This document shows positions 14,830 through 24,205 of a stretch of DNA of 64,000 nucleotides, one piece after another. Every line of letters starts with the position of its first letter. Positions within the stretch are counted from its first letter, which is position 1. The position numbers and the translations under genes were made by a program. A model generated the notes under the pieces. The model was given only the letters and a program-made list of their open reading frames with translations. It ran no database searches and was not told the origin of the DNA. This DNA comes from Chitinophagales bacterium (lineage in GTDB: Bacteria; Bacteroidota; Bacteroidia; Chitinophagales; Chitinophagaceae), in NCBI GenBank assembly GCA_017303455.1, contig JAFLBM010000018.1:46972-110971 (forward strand). The letters are read 5' to 3'.

Positions 14830-15423
14830 ATGTCTTTCATTCTTCTTCAACGGTACGGCCGTGACAACGGTTTAAGTATCTGGGAACTGCTATTAATCAT
14901 CTTTTTAGTTTTTTGTGTGTATTCCCTGGCGAAAGGCGGGTCTATGCTTAAAACTGTTCTTTCGCATTGGCACCACCGATTTGAAACTGTGCCTTTTTCT
15001 TCACAGGAATTTTATCAAAGTGTTGAATCCATTTTGAAGACAAAAGAAATGAGCAGGCTTTCAATCTCCCGAGTCGGGTATGCACAGGGAGGGTTTCTAT
15101 CACCAAACCGGGAATATCTGCGAGTTCAATATAAAGAGTATATCTATGACATCTGCGCAGCCCCATTTGCCACCGGATACTTTGTTTCCTGGTGGCTTGG
15201 GGAAACAGGAAATCCAATTAGGGACTTTTTCATTAACCTGCCAATGATAGGGAAGTTCTTTAATAGACGGAAGAAAACGTTTTTTGAACTGGATACCGAG
15301 ATCATGTTTAAAGAGACGGTTAGTTCCTGTGTCCGGGAGGCAATTGAAAAGCTAACGGAAAATAAGGGGGTAAGAAAATTATCTGATGCTGAGTGGAAGG
15401 AATATAACCGGTTCAATAGCTAA
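14830..15423 (+). CDS. Membrane-anchored hypothetical protein upstream of the ATPase
   Basis: 197 residues from the ATG at 14830 (MSFILLQRYGRDNG); an in-frame TTG at 14806 adds a Pro/Ser-rich start that looks untranslated. One strong membrane helix (about residues 16-33) is followed by a soluble domain with a second hydrophobic patch (FATGYFVSWWLG). No known motif. It ends 4 nt before the preferred start of the ATPase gene, and a longer ATPase start would overlap it, so the two are one transcription unit and may form a membrane complex. Confidence 0.65.
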   Translation: MSFILLQRYGRDNGLSIWELLLIIFLVFCVYSLAKGGSMLKTVLSHWHHRFETVPFSSQEFYQSVESILKTKEMSRLSISRVGYAQGGFLSPNREYLRVQYKEYIYDICAAPFATGYFVSWWLGETGNPIRDFFINLPMIGKFFNRRKKTFFELDTEIMFKETVSSCVREAIEKLTENKGVRKLSDAEWKEYNRFNS

Positions 15424-15427
15424 GTAT

Positions 15428-18400
15428 ATGGTATCGGAAAAGATACAACAGCTCACCACTCAATTCTATGAATGGGAGATATTAGGTAGAGGTTGGCTTT
15501 CTGCTGACGAGCCTGTTGACCTTGAACCTCCCTTCACTCCCTTTTTTGGTCATTTCATTAAACAACAAGCATTCTTTGATGATGGTTTACGACCCACTTT
15601 GTTAAGTAGCATTGCTTCAGTTTTCCAGAAAAAGAAGGAACCTAAAGTTGTTGAACTTGCTCCTGATGTTTCTTATGATTTATTTCCTTTCACAGACATT
15701 TCACCTGTTACTGTTCTCCAACTCCGTATTTCTAAACATTCCAAAGTTTCAGCACCGGAGACAGAACAATTGCTGACGATGCTTTCATACTGCCTTAAGC
15801 CAATAAGCTTTGAGATCATCGGTACTGCTAAGGCTATCATTGTGCAATTTGTATGTAGGCAGGATGATGCTGGATATATCAAAAGTCAGCTGGTAACTTA
15901 TTTCAAAGGAGTACCTGTTCTGGAAATTGATATCGTACAACCTTTAATAAATGAAGAATTGGCAATTGCCACGGTAGATTTTGGACTGCAACAAGAATTC
16001 ATGCGTCCCCTTGGCCAATTGAAAAATGCTTTTATTGACCCGTTAACCGGGCTATTCTCAATTCTGGAACATTTGCAAGAAGAGGAGCAGGTGGTATTTC
16101 AGGTATTGTTTAACGGAGTAATGAATCATTGGGATTATAGTATTATTTCTTCTGTTTCTGATAAAAAGGGTGGTCCATTCTTTGAAGATGCTCCAGAAAT
16201 GCTTCCGTTAGCTAAGGAGAAGATAAGTACAACTTTGTTTTCAGCTACAGTAAGATTGGTGTCCCAGGCTGACACTATAGAAGAATCTTTTTCAATACTT
16301 CAAAAACTGATTTTTGCTCTAACTACAAATACGAAATCCCACACTAATTCTTTACACCCACTACCAACCGACACCTACACTTTAGAGCAAAGAATATGTG
16401 ATATTGAACTTCGGGAGTCTCATAGAGTAGGGATGCTGTTAAATGCCAGAGAATTGGCAACCTTAGTTCATATCCCCGGCCCGCAACTTATCACCAAAAA
16501 GGTTTTAGCAGATACCAGAAAAACAAAATCAGCCCCGACTATAACTGAGGGCCATAGATTCAAGCTGGGACTAAATGTACACGACGGCATAGAGAGGACT
16601 ATCACCATAAGCAATGAGCAAAGGCTAAAGCACACCCATATTATTGGAGCCACTGGCACCGGCAAATCAACCTTGCTTCTCTCAATGATTAGCCAGGATA
16701 TTGCAAATGGAGGAGGAGTGGCAGTACTTGATCCATACGGTGGGTTAATTGATAAACTGATTTCCACCATCCCACTTTCCCGTCTCAATGATGTTATTTT
16801 GATTGACCCTTCTGATAGCGAGTTTCCCGTGGGATTCAATATACTAAAAGCTCATTCTGATATTGAAAAGGAAGTTCTCTCGTCCGATCTGGTAGCAGCC
16901 TTTCGAAAACTATCCACCAGTTGGGGTGACCAGATGAATTCCGTCTTTGCTAATGCCATACTGGCTTTCTTGGAAAGTACCACAGGTGGGACACTCATTG
17001 ATATGAGGAGGTTTCTGATTGAAAAGTCATATCGGGAGGTTTTTCTGTCAAATGTTCCAGACAAGAGTATTTCATACTATTGGCAAAAGGAATATCCGCT
17101 ACTAAAAACTAATTCAATTGGCCCCATCCTGACAAGACTTGATGCCTTTTTAAGACCCCGTTTGATTCGAAATATGGTGGCTCAATCAAAAGGGATAGAT
17201 TTCGAGCAGGTATTAAATAAACAGAAAATACTTTTGGTCAAACTCTCTCAAGGATTAATTGGTTCGGAGAATAGTTATCTGTTAGGCACGTTTGTGGTTT
17301 CCAAAATTCACCAGGCTGCCCTTGCTAGAGAAACTACTACAGTTAGAAATAATTTCTTTCTGTATGTGGATGAGTTTCAGCATTTCATCACCCCTTCAAT
17401 GTCTCATATTCTCTCTGGCACTAGACAATACCATGTGGGACTGATATTAGCCCATCAGGATTTGCAACAGGTACAGAAGTCGGATAATGAAGTGCTCTCT
17501 AGCCTTATAGCCAATGCCGGAACAAGAATTTGTTTCCGGTTAGGAGATAATGATGCCAAAAAAATGGCAGAAGGTTTCTCTTTTTTCGATCCACAGGATT
17601 TACAGAACTTAAATACCGGTGAAGCCATAGTCCGAATTGAGAGACCTGAATTTGATTTTAGTCTTTCAACAATTCCATTTAATTCTTCACTTGGTGATTT
17701 TGCAACAAAGGAGTCAGTAATTGAGCAATCAAGACAAAGAAATAGCACTCCAAAACAAGAGGTAGAAGAAATACTCATGGAGAGTATGGGTGATGTGGTG
17801 ACACCGGAAAGTGTAGAGCAAAAAGTACCAGAAAAGCAAAAGGTTTATGCGCCACCAAAGAAGGAGGAAATTATTTCAATACCTGTTGATAAATCAGTTC
17901 CAGCACTCCAAGCCAAAGTGACTGACGAGCAGATCAAGGAAGTGGTTAAGAAAAAGGAAATAACTCAGCACCGTTATTTACAATCTCTCATAAAGAAAAT
18001 GGCTGAGTCAAAAGGCTATAGAGCTACTATCGAAGCCCCGACACCAGACGGTAAAGGAAATGTGGATGTCTCAATTGAGGGAAATGGTTTAAAAATAGCT
18101 TGTGAAGTATCGGTGACAACTGATAGTGCCTGGGAGATTCACAACATTGAAAAATGCCTTTCAGCCGGATATGATGAAGTTTTTGTTTGTAGCGTGGATA
18201 AAAATGCTATTGAGACCCTGAAAGAAAAAGTGGCAGAGAGATTTGGAAGCTTGGCTAAGAAAAATGTATCAATTGGAGACCCGGAAGATCTATTGGTATT
18301 ACTTGATGCAAATATGCAAATCGGCAGGAATACCGAAACAACCATTAAAGGCTATCGGGTGAAGGTTGAGTATGATGATATTTCTGGTGAAGCAATGCAG

Positions 18401-18460
18401 AAGAAGAGAGAATCGGTTGCAAAATTAATTAGCGATGCTATGAAAAAATTTAAGAAATAG
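15428..18460 (+). CDS. VirD4/HerA-like DNA-pumping ATPase with a C-terminal nuclease-like domain
   Basis: 1010 residues from the ATG at 15428; an upstream ATG at 15386 overlaps the previous gene by 38 nt. The middle is a VirD4/TraG/HerA-type ATPase: Walker A GATGTGKS (407-414), AVLDPYGG, Walker B FFLYVDEFQHF, then an arginine-finger-like region and a C-terminal lobe with ANAGTRICFRL. After a charged linker (about 770-850) comes a small domain with NVDVSIEGNG and CEVSVTT (about 878-897), the D...E-x-[STK] arrangement of PD-(D/E)xK-like nucleases, though the usual Lys is not evident. Possibly a coupling protein for element transfer, or a translocase-nuclease defence protein. No relaxase is seen in the window. 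Confidence 0.8.
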   Translation: MVSEKIQQLTTQFYEWEILGRGWLSADEPVDLEPPFTPFFGHFIKQQAFFDDGLRPTLLSSIASVFQKKKEPKVVELAPDVSYDLFPFTDISPVTVLQLRISKHSKVSAPETEQLLTMLSYCLKPISFEIIGTAKAIIVQFVCRQDDAGYIKSQLVTYFKGVPVLEIDIVQPLINEELAIATVDFGLQQEFMRPLGQLKNAFIDPLTGLFSILEHLQEEEQVVFQVLFNGVMNHWDYSIISSVSDKKGGPFFEDAPEMLPLAKEKISTTLFSATVRLVSQADTIEESFSILQKLIFALTTNTKSHTNSLHPLPTDTYTLEQRICDIELRESHRVGMLLNARELATLVHIPGPQLITKKVLADTRKTKSAPTITEGHRFKLGLNVHDGIERTITISNEQRLKHTHIIGATGTGKSTLLLSMISQDIANGGGVAVLDPYGGLIDKLISTIPLSRLNDVILIDPSDSEFPVGFNILKAHSDIEKEVLSSDLVAAFRKLSTSWGDQMNSVFANAILAFLESTTGGTLIDMRRFLIEKSYREVFLSNVPDKSISYYWQKEYPLLKTNSIGPILTRLDAFLRPRLIRNMVAQSKGIDFEQVLNKQKILLVKLSQGLIGSENSYLLGTFVVSKIHQAALARETTTVRNNFFLYVDEFQHFITPSMSHILSGTRQYHVGLILAHQDLQQVQKSDNEVLSSLIANAGTRICFRLGDNDAKKMAEGFSFFDPQDLQNLNTGEAIVRIERPEFDFSLSTIPFNSSLGDFATKESVIEQSRQRNSTPKQEVEEILMESMGDVVTPESVEQKVPEKQKVYAPPKKEEIISIPVDKSVPALQAKVTDEQIKEVVKKKEITQHRYLQSLIKKMAESKGYRATIEAPTPDGKGNVDVSIEGNGLKIACEVSVTTDSAWEIHNIEKCLSAGYDEVFVCSVDKNAIETLKEKVAERFGSLAKKNVSIGDPEDLLVLLDANMQIGRNTETTIKGYRVKVEYDDISGEAMQKKRESVAKLISDAMKKFKK

Positions 18461-18495
18461 TGAAATGATCTTATAGCATTTTCGTAAATTTATAT

Positions 18496-18723
18496 ATGCC
18501 AACATTTCTACTATTTCTAAATGAAAAACCCATTGAAATTGAATATACCCAACTCTATGCTGGTACTGAAAAAAGGTATGTGGTAAAGGTAAACGATGTT
18601 GGAGTGGTGGCAAGACAAAACGGTCAAGTGTGGGAAGTGTTAGGAAGGACAACTATTGATAACGACTTGCTTCAAAGAATTGGAGAGAGAATTTCGGAGG
18701 AAACTAAACTAAGTGTATTGTGA
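18496..18723 (+). CDS. Small hypothetical protein
   Basis: 75 residues, mostly predicted beta strands (FLLFLNEKPIEIEYTQLY, then RYVVKVNDVGVVARQNGQVWEVLGRT). No known family is recognised. It starts 35 nt after the ATPase gene and overlaps the following small gene by 4 nt (GTGA), so the three form one operon. It may be an accessory or control factor for the ATPase or the recombinase. Confidence 0.6.
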   Translation: MPTFLLFLNEKPIEIEYTQLYAGTEKRYVVKVNDVGVVARQNGQVWEVLGRTTIDNDLLQRIGERISEETKLSVL

Positions 18724-18968
18724 CACTGTATCAATTCAATATGTTAGATGAAGTTGAGCAGATGGAAGCTATCTGGAAGCATGCTGTTACTCTGGCATTT
18801 CGGGAAGACGAGATAAATAAATATGAGCTTCTGCAACTTGATGATTTTTATATCGAATTAGAACACCATAAGGAGTATAACGTATTGCGTGGACTTCGTA
18901 CCTTTAAAACTACAACGCTTTTAGAACCATATCTAGGACAGATAGAAATTCCAAAGGCAGGGGAATAA
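18720..18968 (+). CDS. Small hypothetical protein overlapping its upstream neighbour
   Basis: 82 residues with a GTG start inside the previous stop (GTGA), a sign of translational coupling. Acidic and helical (LDEVEQMEAIWKHAVTLAFREDEINKYELLQLDDFYIELEHH). Small proteins of this type recur next to mobile-element recombinases in Bacteroidota, but I cannot name the family. About 100 AT-rich bases separate it from the recombinase gene. Confidence 0.55.
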   Translation: MTLYQFNMLDEVEQMEAIWKHAVTLAFREDEINKYELLQLDDFYIELEHHKEYNVLRGLRTFKTTTLLEPYLGQIEIPKAGE

Positions 18969-19071
18969 TCATTATTTCTGCTACATCCCTGAAATATCTT
19001 AACCCCTCTATTATAGTTATTGATTGTGAATACGTTTTGTATTCATTATTTGTTATTTAAAAACTACTACA

Positions 19072-20574
19072 ATGGAGAGCAAAAAAAGGGTTGGTATCTG
19101 GCTCAGGGTATCCACCGAATTTCAGGTTGAAAGTGAAAGCCCGGAACATCATGAACAACGAGGGCGATATTATGCAGCCGCTAAAGATTGGGACGTGGTT
19201 GAAATATATCGTCTTGATGCCATTAGCGGGAAATCGGTAATGGATCATCCTGAGACAAAGCGCATGCTCCGAGACTTGCATAAGGGGCATATTAAGGCAC
19301 TGATATTTTCAAAGTTGGCCAGGGTTGCCAGAAATACCAAAGAGCTTCTAGAGTTCTCAGAAATCTTCAGGAATGAGGGTGGGGATTTGATTTCTCTTTC
19401 CGAGAATATTGATACCAGCACACCGGCCGGAAGGCTCTTTTATACCATGATTGCCGCTATGGCTACCTGGGAACGGGAAGAAATTGCTGACCGGGTAGCG
19501 GCCTCAGTTCCAATTAGGGCACAAATGGGCAAGCCATTAGGTGGGGCTGCATCATTTGGCTATAAATGGGAGGGAAAAGAACTAGTCATTGATCCTAAAG
19601 AAGCGCCAGTACGCAAACTGATGTATGAAATCTTCTTAAAACTGAAACGGAAGAAAGCAACAGCCACAGAATTAAACACGCTTGGCTACAGAACCAGAAA
19701 TGGCTCAAAATTTACCGATACTACAGTAGAGCGGCTTATCCGTGATTCATCAGCCAAGGGTATCCGAAAAGCCAACTATACTAAGAGCACCGGAGAGGGG
19801 AAGAAATGGGTTGAAAAAAGTGAAAAGGATTGGGTCCTGACTCCATGCCCAGCCATAGTCTCTGAGGACTTATGGAATCAGTGTAACAGCGTTCTTGATG
19901 CTCAGCATAAAAAGAGAAATAAGCCAGGTCCTAGGGCTGTCCACTTGCTTTCAGGATACCTTTCCTGCCATTGTGGGGCAAAAATGTATGTGTATCATGA
20001 GGCTCCCAACTATGCCTGCAAAAAGTGCAAGAATAAGATTTCAGCCAGCGATATTGATGAGATATTCCACAGCCAGCTGAAGTCATTTCTTCTGACTGAT
20101 ACCGACATGGAAACCTATCTTCAAAAGTCTGATTCCATGATTCAGGAACGCCAATCCCTACTATCCAGTGTTCAATCAGAGGTGGGGACACTGAAAAAGA
20201 GCTTAGAAAAGTATATCAATATGAGGATGAATGATGACCTTACCTCAGAGAGGTTCAAGGAATTCTACTTACCAATAGAAGAGAGGCTTGGACAACTGGA
20301 AAAGCAAATACCGGAATTGGAAGCCGAGATTGACTTCCTGAGGATTCAATACCTATCTTCCGACACAGTACTTCGGGAGGCTAAAGACTTATATGATAGG
20401 TGGCTGGAACTTCCGTTTGAGGAGAAAAGGGCTATTGTAGAACTCATTACAGAACAAATCGTTATAGGAAAGGAGGACATTAATATCAAACTTTCTTATC
20501 TCCCCCATACCCCCTCTTTCCAACAAAATCCCGGAAATAAGCAACAGAACTTCAGGGATTCATCGAAGCGATGA
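19072..20574 (+). CDS. Large serine recombinase (site-specific integrase of the island)
   Basis: 500 residues. The N-terminal resolvase domain has the catalytic S14 (IWLRVSTE), followed by the conserved arginines in [14 protein letters not shown] sequence ([13 protein letters not shown]) and an Arg-rich helix ([13 protein letters not shown]). A recombinase domain follows ([13 protein letters not shown]...), then a zinc ribbon (CHCGAKM...CKKC, residues about 303-325) and a coiled coil (about 350-430). These enzymes insert and excise elements at short att sites. The last codons (RDSSKR) are read across the comM junction, so the integrated form has a C terminus contributed by the target gene; the free circle would encode a different end. 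Confidence 0.92.
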   Translation: MESKKRVGIWLRVSTEFQVESESPEHHEQRGRYYAAAKDWDVVEIYRLDAISGKSVMDHPETKRMLRDLHKGHIKALIFSKLARVARNTKELLEFSEIFRNEGGDLISLSENIDTSTPAGRLFYTMIAAMATWEREEIADRVAASVPIRAQMGKPLGGAASFGYKWEGKELVIDPKEAPVRKLMYEIFLKLKRKKATATELNTLGYRTRNGSKFTDTTVERLIRDSSAKGIRKANYTKSTGEGKKWVEKSEKDWVLTPCPAIVSEDLWNQCNSVLDAQHKKRNKPGPRAVHLLSGYLSCHCGAKMYVYHEAPNYACKKCKNKISASDIDEIFHSQLKSFLLTDTDMETYLQKSDSMIQERQSLLSSVQSEVGTLKKSLEKYINMRMNDDLTSERFKEFYLPIEERLGQLEKQIPELEAEIDFLRIQYLSSDTVLREAKDLYDRWLELPFEEKRAIVELITEQIVIGKEDINIKLSYLPHTPSFQQNPGNKQQNFRDSSKR

Positions 20575-21619
20575 GCATAAAGGAGGCAGGAAAGTCTAAT
20601 GCAACTTTGGCTCTTGATATGGTGACCCTTCTTTCTTCCATGGGTTGCCGCATTACTTCCAGTACGGTTCTTTTAAATTCCGGTAATTCATCTAAGAACA
20701 ATACACCATTATGGGCCAATGAAATTTCACCGGGCTGCGGGTTGCCGCCGCCACCCACCAATGCCACATCAGAAATGGTATGATGCGGGGAACGGAAAGG
20801 ACGTTTGGAAACTAAGGTGGCATTCTCCGGTAGTTTGCCTGCTACTGAATGGATCTTGGTGGTCTCCAATGCTTCCTGCAAAGAAAGAGGGGGTAGAATA
20901 GTAGGTAATCGTTTTGCCAGCATGGTCTTTCCTGCACCCGGCGGGCCGATGAGTATCGCATTATGACCACCGGCCGCAGCGATCTCCAGTGCTCTTTTAA
21001 TATTTTCCTGTCCTTTTACATCTGCAAAATCAAATTCAAAATCATATTGCGAATGAAAGAACTCTTCTCTTGTATTAACGATCACCTGCTCCAGCCCGGT
21101 TTCATTGTTCTCAAAAAAATCAATCACTTCTTTGATATGGGTAACGCCAAATACCTGCAGGTGATTGACCATGCCGGCTTCTTTTGCATTTACTTTGGGA
21201 ACGATCAACCCTTTGAACCCTTCTTTCCTGGCCTGTATCGCAATCGGCAACGCTCCTTTTATGGGACGTACTTCTCCATCTAAGCTCAATTCTCCCATGA
21301 TCACATATTTCTCGATCATCTCCCGCTTCTCTATTTGTTCAGTTGCCCCGAGTAAACCAATGGCAATCGGGAGATCAAAAGCAGTCCCGCTTTTTTTAAT
21401 ATCCGCCGGTGCCAGGTTCACCACCACTTTGGTTCTTGGCATCTGGAAGCCATTGGTCTTGATCGTACTTTCCACCCTTTGCATACTTTCCTTTACGGCA
21501 CTGTCGGGCAGACCCACAATGGTGGGGTCCTTACCGGTTTGTGTCATCCAGTTCACTTCAATAGTAATGGAAATGGCTTCCACACCATATACAGCGCTGC
21601 CGTAGGTTTTTACAAGCAT
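20552..21619 (-). pseudogene. comM: comM/yifB (Mg chelatase-like AAA ATPase), truncated by the island
   Basis: 355 residues remain of a family usually near 510. Present are the N-terminal Lon-protease-like fold ([16 protein letters not shown]..., [13 protein letters not shown]), Walker [10 protein letters not shown] and Walker [11 protein letters not shown], up to IASMNP. The Cys-Pro-Cys-Gly segment, sensor 2 region and Mg_chelatase_C domain are missing because the recombinase-borne element has inserted. ComM is a branch-migration helicase used in natural transformation, and it is a known insertion hotspot in other bacteria (for example resistance islands of Acinetobacter). The remnant is unlikely to be functional. 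Confidence 0.9.
20553..20563. other. Right attachment junction inside comM
   Basis: Read on the minus strand, comM is continuous up to ATGAATCCCTG (Met-Asn-Pro) and then diverges into element sequence, creating a TGA stop. In intact relatives the next residues are Cys-Pro-Cys-Gly. The crossover therefore lies in or next to this 11-bp stretch. The matching left junction is not in the window. Confidence 0.7.
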
Positions 21620-21649
21620 GCACTGAAAATAATAAATTATTCCCTCAAA

Positions 21650-22480
21650 TCACTGTTTGCAGCACTGGCGTTCCGTGATTTCATTATTGAGGGTAAAGAG
21701 AAAGTATTTGGGATGCTGGCGGGTGATATGCATCTTAATACTGCCGCTGCCATCATCAAAACTGAGATCAATAATGGTATTGACAAATTTCCAGGTGCCG
21801 GGATAATCATTTCCTTCGAGGGACATCACAAATTTTCCGTCCGCTTTCAGGGTAAAAACTTTATTGATACCGGTTTCTTTCCATTTGCCGACAAGATCAT
21901 TTTCACTCAACGGGGCCGGTTCATCAGGTCCTTTGAATTCATCACCGTATTTTTTGACTAAGCTGGCATAGGTGTTATTAAGCGATTCTGCATCCCGGTC
22001 TCTGGCACTGGTTATTTTCCTGGAATAAATACTGTCAAGTTCGAGATAAGATTGATTAACTCCTGGTTCATAAGGGTTGATGTTCTTGTATTCTTTAAGA
22101 TAATTTTCAAGTATTTTTTTTATCTGGATGGTATTTTCTACCGCTCTTGTTGCAAAAGAAGCGAGGTCTTCATCAATACCGGGTATTTGCCGGATGATGG
22201 AATAATTCTTAGCCAGCAGGTCTTTTTCATAAATGAGGGTCTCCAGCTGCGTGGGAACATCTTCATTGCACATAGCTGAATAATAGTTATTGGTCTGCTG
22301 GTCTTCATATTTGATCAGTGATTTCCAGGCTTCCACCGTCTCTGTTTTCACTTTTTCAAATTCCTTTTTTTTATCCTTCTTATCGAAAATATAATGCACA
22401 ATAATATAAGCCACTACAGTGGTTAATACACCGATGATAACATTTTTGACGGTATTGCCGCCGGAGGGAAGGCCACTCAT
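21650..22480 (-). CDS. Membrane-anchored protein with lipocalin-like C-terminal domain
   Basis: 276 residues from ATG 22480 (MSGLPSGGNTVKN), chosen over the ATG at 22552 because the longer form has an odd extra hydrophobic leader; both are possible. One membrane helix (NVIIGVLTTVVAYIIVHYIF) is followed by a helical domain and a C-terminal beta-domain beginning GKWKETGINKVFTLKADGKFVMSL, which resembles lipocalin-like domains of Bacteroidota. No catalytic motif. It follows the aminopeptidase gene on the same strand and precedes comM. Confidence 0.7.
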   Translation of the reverse strand: MSGLPSGGNTVKNVIIGVLTTVVAYIIVHYIFDKKDKKKEFEKVKTETVEAWKSLIKYEDQQTNNYYSAMCNEDVPTQLETLIYEKDLLAKNYSIIRQIPGIDEDLASFATRAVENTIQIKKILENYLKEYKNINPYEPGVNQSYLELDSIYSRKITSARDRDAESLNNTYASLVKKYGDEFKGPDEPAPLSENDLVGKWKETGINKVFTLKADGKFVMSLEGNDYPGTWKFVNTIIDLSFDDGSGSIKMHITRQHPKYFLFTLNNEITERQCCKQ

Positions 22481-22558
22481 AACAAGATTGATTTTGGTGG
22501 TAAAAACTGGCACTAATATAGGATAAAACAATAGCATCAGCCTACCCGCCACAGGGTA

Positions 22559-24148
22559 TTATTTCACTTCAACGACGGCGGCGCTATGCAACAGCGAAAT
22601 ATGGGGATCGGCAATAACCGAAACTGGCTTTCCTTTAACAGGTATAGTAATAGTCTGCACAGCACTGTTGATAGTCATTTCGATACTACTGATCTTACCC
22701 GTGGCATCTTCGAGGCCGATCTCCAGCGGGAATTGGAAATCGGTTTTCTTTTGTGAAACGCTTAGTGTTATTTTTTTTTCTTTGCTGTCATAACTCCAGT
22801 TGATCGTTAATTCAGGAATACCAGGTACAAATAACCACTGCCTGAAGAAGACCTCTAAATTTTTGCCAGATACATTTTCCACTATTTTTCTGAAATCATC
22901 CGTATCAGCTGTCTTACCGGCGTAGGTAGAATAGTATTGCCGTATTGCTTTCCGGAAAACAGAATCACCAAGTTCCCGGCGCAGCATATGTAAAACCCAT
23001 CCGCCTTTCTGGTAACTGTTGGGATTGAGCAGTTGCATATAATCAGGAGTTGGGTTCACCACCGCTTTGTCACTTTTACGACTGTATGCAATAACCTGTT
23101 GCCGGTCTTCCTTCAGCATTGCAATTGCCGTGTCCATACCATATTTGTTTTCCATGTACAAAATGGTCATATAAGTGGCAAAACCTTCACTGAGCCAGAG
23201 ATGGGCGAATGTTTTTTCCGTAGCCATATTACCAAACCACTGGTGAGCTATCTCGTGTGCCAGTAAAGTTTCAGCACCCCTGGCTCCATCAATGGACTGT
23301 TCGGAATAGAATATGGTATTTGCATTTTCCAGTCCGCCAAAACGGGTTTTGGATTCCACGTTCGCCAGTTTTTTATAAGCGTAAGGCCCGATATTGTTAA
23401 TGAACCAGGGTAAGATATCTGCTGCAAGCGCATAATCATAAAAACCTTTGTTCCTGTCTTCCGGGTACACCCAGCTGTAAACAGGAATACAATCATTGAC
23501 ATACCCCGAAAGGTTAACGGCAAAATCAGCCACTCCGATCACCATCACTTTGGTGGAGATGGGAACCTCTTCTTTCCAATGAGTTCTTTTTTTATTAGCC
23601 GGTAAATTGGTTTCTTCAACCTGGATACCGTTGGCTACTACCTGGTAATGTTGGGGAGCGGTGACGATGAATTCAACAGTGGCCTTGTCAGCAGGATCAT
23701 CATGACAGGGTATCCAGTTATGCCCCCGGTTGGGCCAGTTGTCAGCAAAGAAGGTACGGTTGCCATATTTATTTTTAGAAATGATGAGGCCGTCGGCCGG
23801 GATGCCCTTGTAATGGATCACCACGGTCAGCGTATCACCCACCCGGTATTCCTTCGGCAACCGGATATCCAGTTCTTCACCGGATTGTTTTGAAATCAAT
23901 GCTTTTCCGTTTGAAAGGAAAGCAGCGGCCAGCATTCCCCTGCCATCTTTTCCTGCAGCCGTAAGGTCTATTAATAAATTTTCTGTGCTATGAACAAACC
24001 GGGTAAGCAGGATGGCCTGTCCACGGATGGTATCATTGTTATCAGTTAATTCAATACTGTATGTATAATGCAATACATCAATACTGCTTTGTGATTTTGC
24101 GGCGACAGTACTAAGAATAACAAACAAGCAAACAAGTAGTCTTCTCAT
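22559..24148 (-). CDS. M1-family aminopeptidase, exported
   Basis: 529 residues from the ATG at 24148 (MRRLLVCLFVILSTVAAKSQ signal peptide); the ATG at 24157 adds three residues. The zinc site is HEIAHQWFG with the downstream Glu in WLSEGFATY (HExxH-x18-E), and GGLEN replaces the usual GAMEN exopeptidase motif. An N-terminal beta-domain (about 25-205) precedes the catalytic domain, and a short beta-sandwich ends the protein. It should trim N-terminal residues from peptides in the periplasm. It lacks the large C-terminal helical domain of cytosolic PepN. Confidence 0.9.
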   Translation of the reverse strand: MRRLLVCLFVILSTVAAKSQSSIDVLHYTYSIELTDNNDTIRGQAILLTRFVHSTENLLIDLTAAGKDGRGMLAAAFLSNGKALISKQSGEELDIRLPKEYRVGDTLTVVIHYKGIPADGLIISKNKYGNRTFFADNWPNRGHNWIPCHDDPADKATVEFIVTAPQHYQVVANGIQVEETNLPANKKRTHWKEEVPISTKVMVIGVADFAVNLSGYVNDCIPVYSWVYPEDRNKGFYDYALAADILPWFINNIGPYAYKKLANVESKTRFGGLENANTIFYSEQSIDGARGAETLLAHEIAHQWFGNMATEKTFAHLWLSEGFATYMTILYMENKYGMDTAIAMLKEDRQQVIAYSRKSDKAVVNPTPDYMQLLNPNSYQKGGWVLHMLRRELGDSVFRKAIRQYYSTYAGKTADTDDFRKIVENVSGKNLEVFFRQWLFVPGIPELTINWSYDSKEKKITLSVSQKKTDFQFPLEIGLEDATGKISSIEMTINSAVQTITIPVKGKPVSVIADPHISLLHSAAVVEVK

Positions 24149-24205
24149 AAAGTACAAATTAGGAAATAAATTTTCCCCGCGGCTTATTGCAATAAAAAAA
24201 ATGAA

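Noticed and set aside
15386..15427. Longer start for the VirD4/HerA-like ATPase
   Set aside because: It overlaps the upstream gene by 38 nt, while the ATG at 15428 follows that gene's stop by 4 nt.
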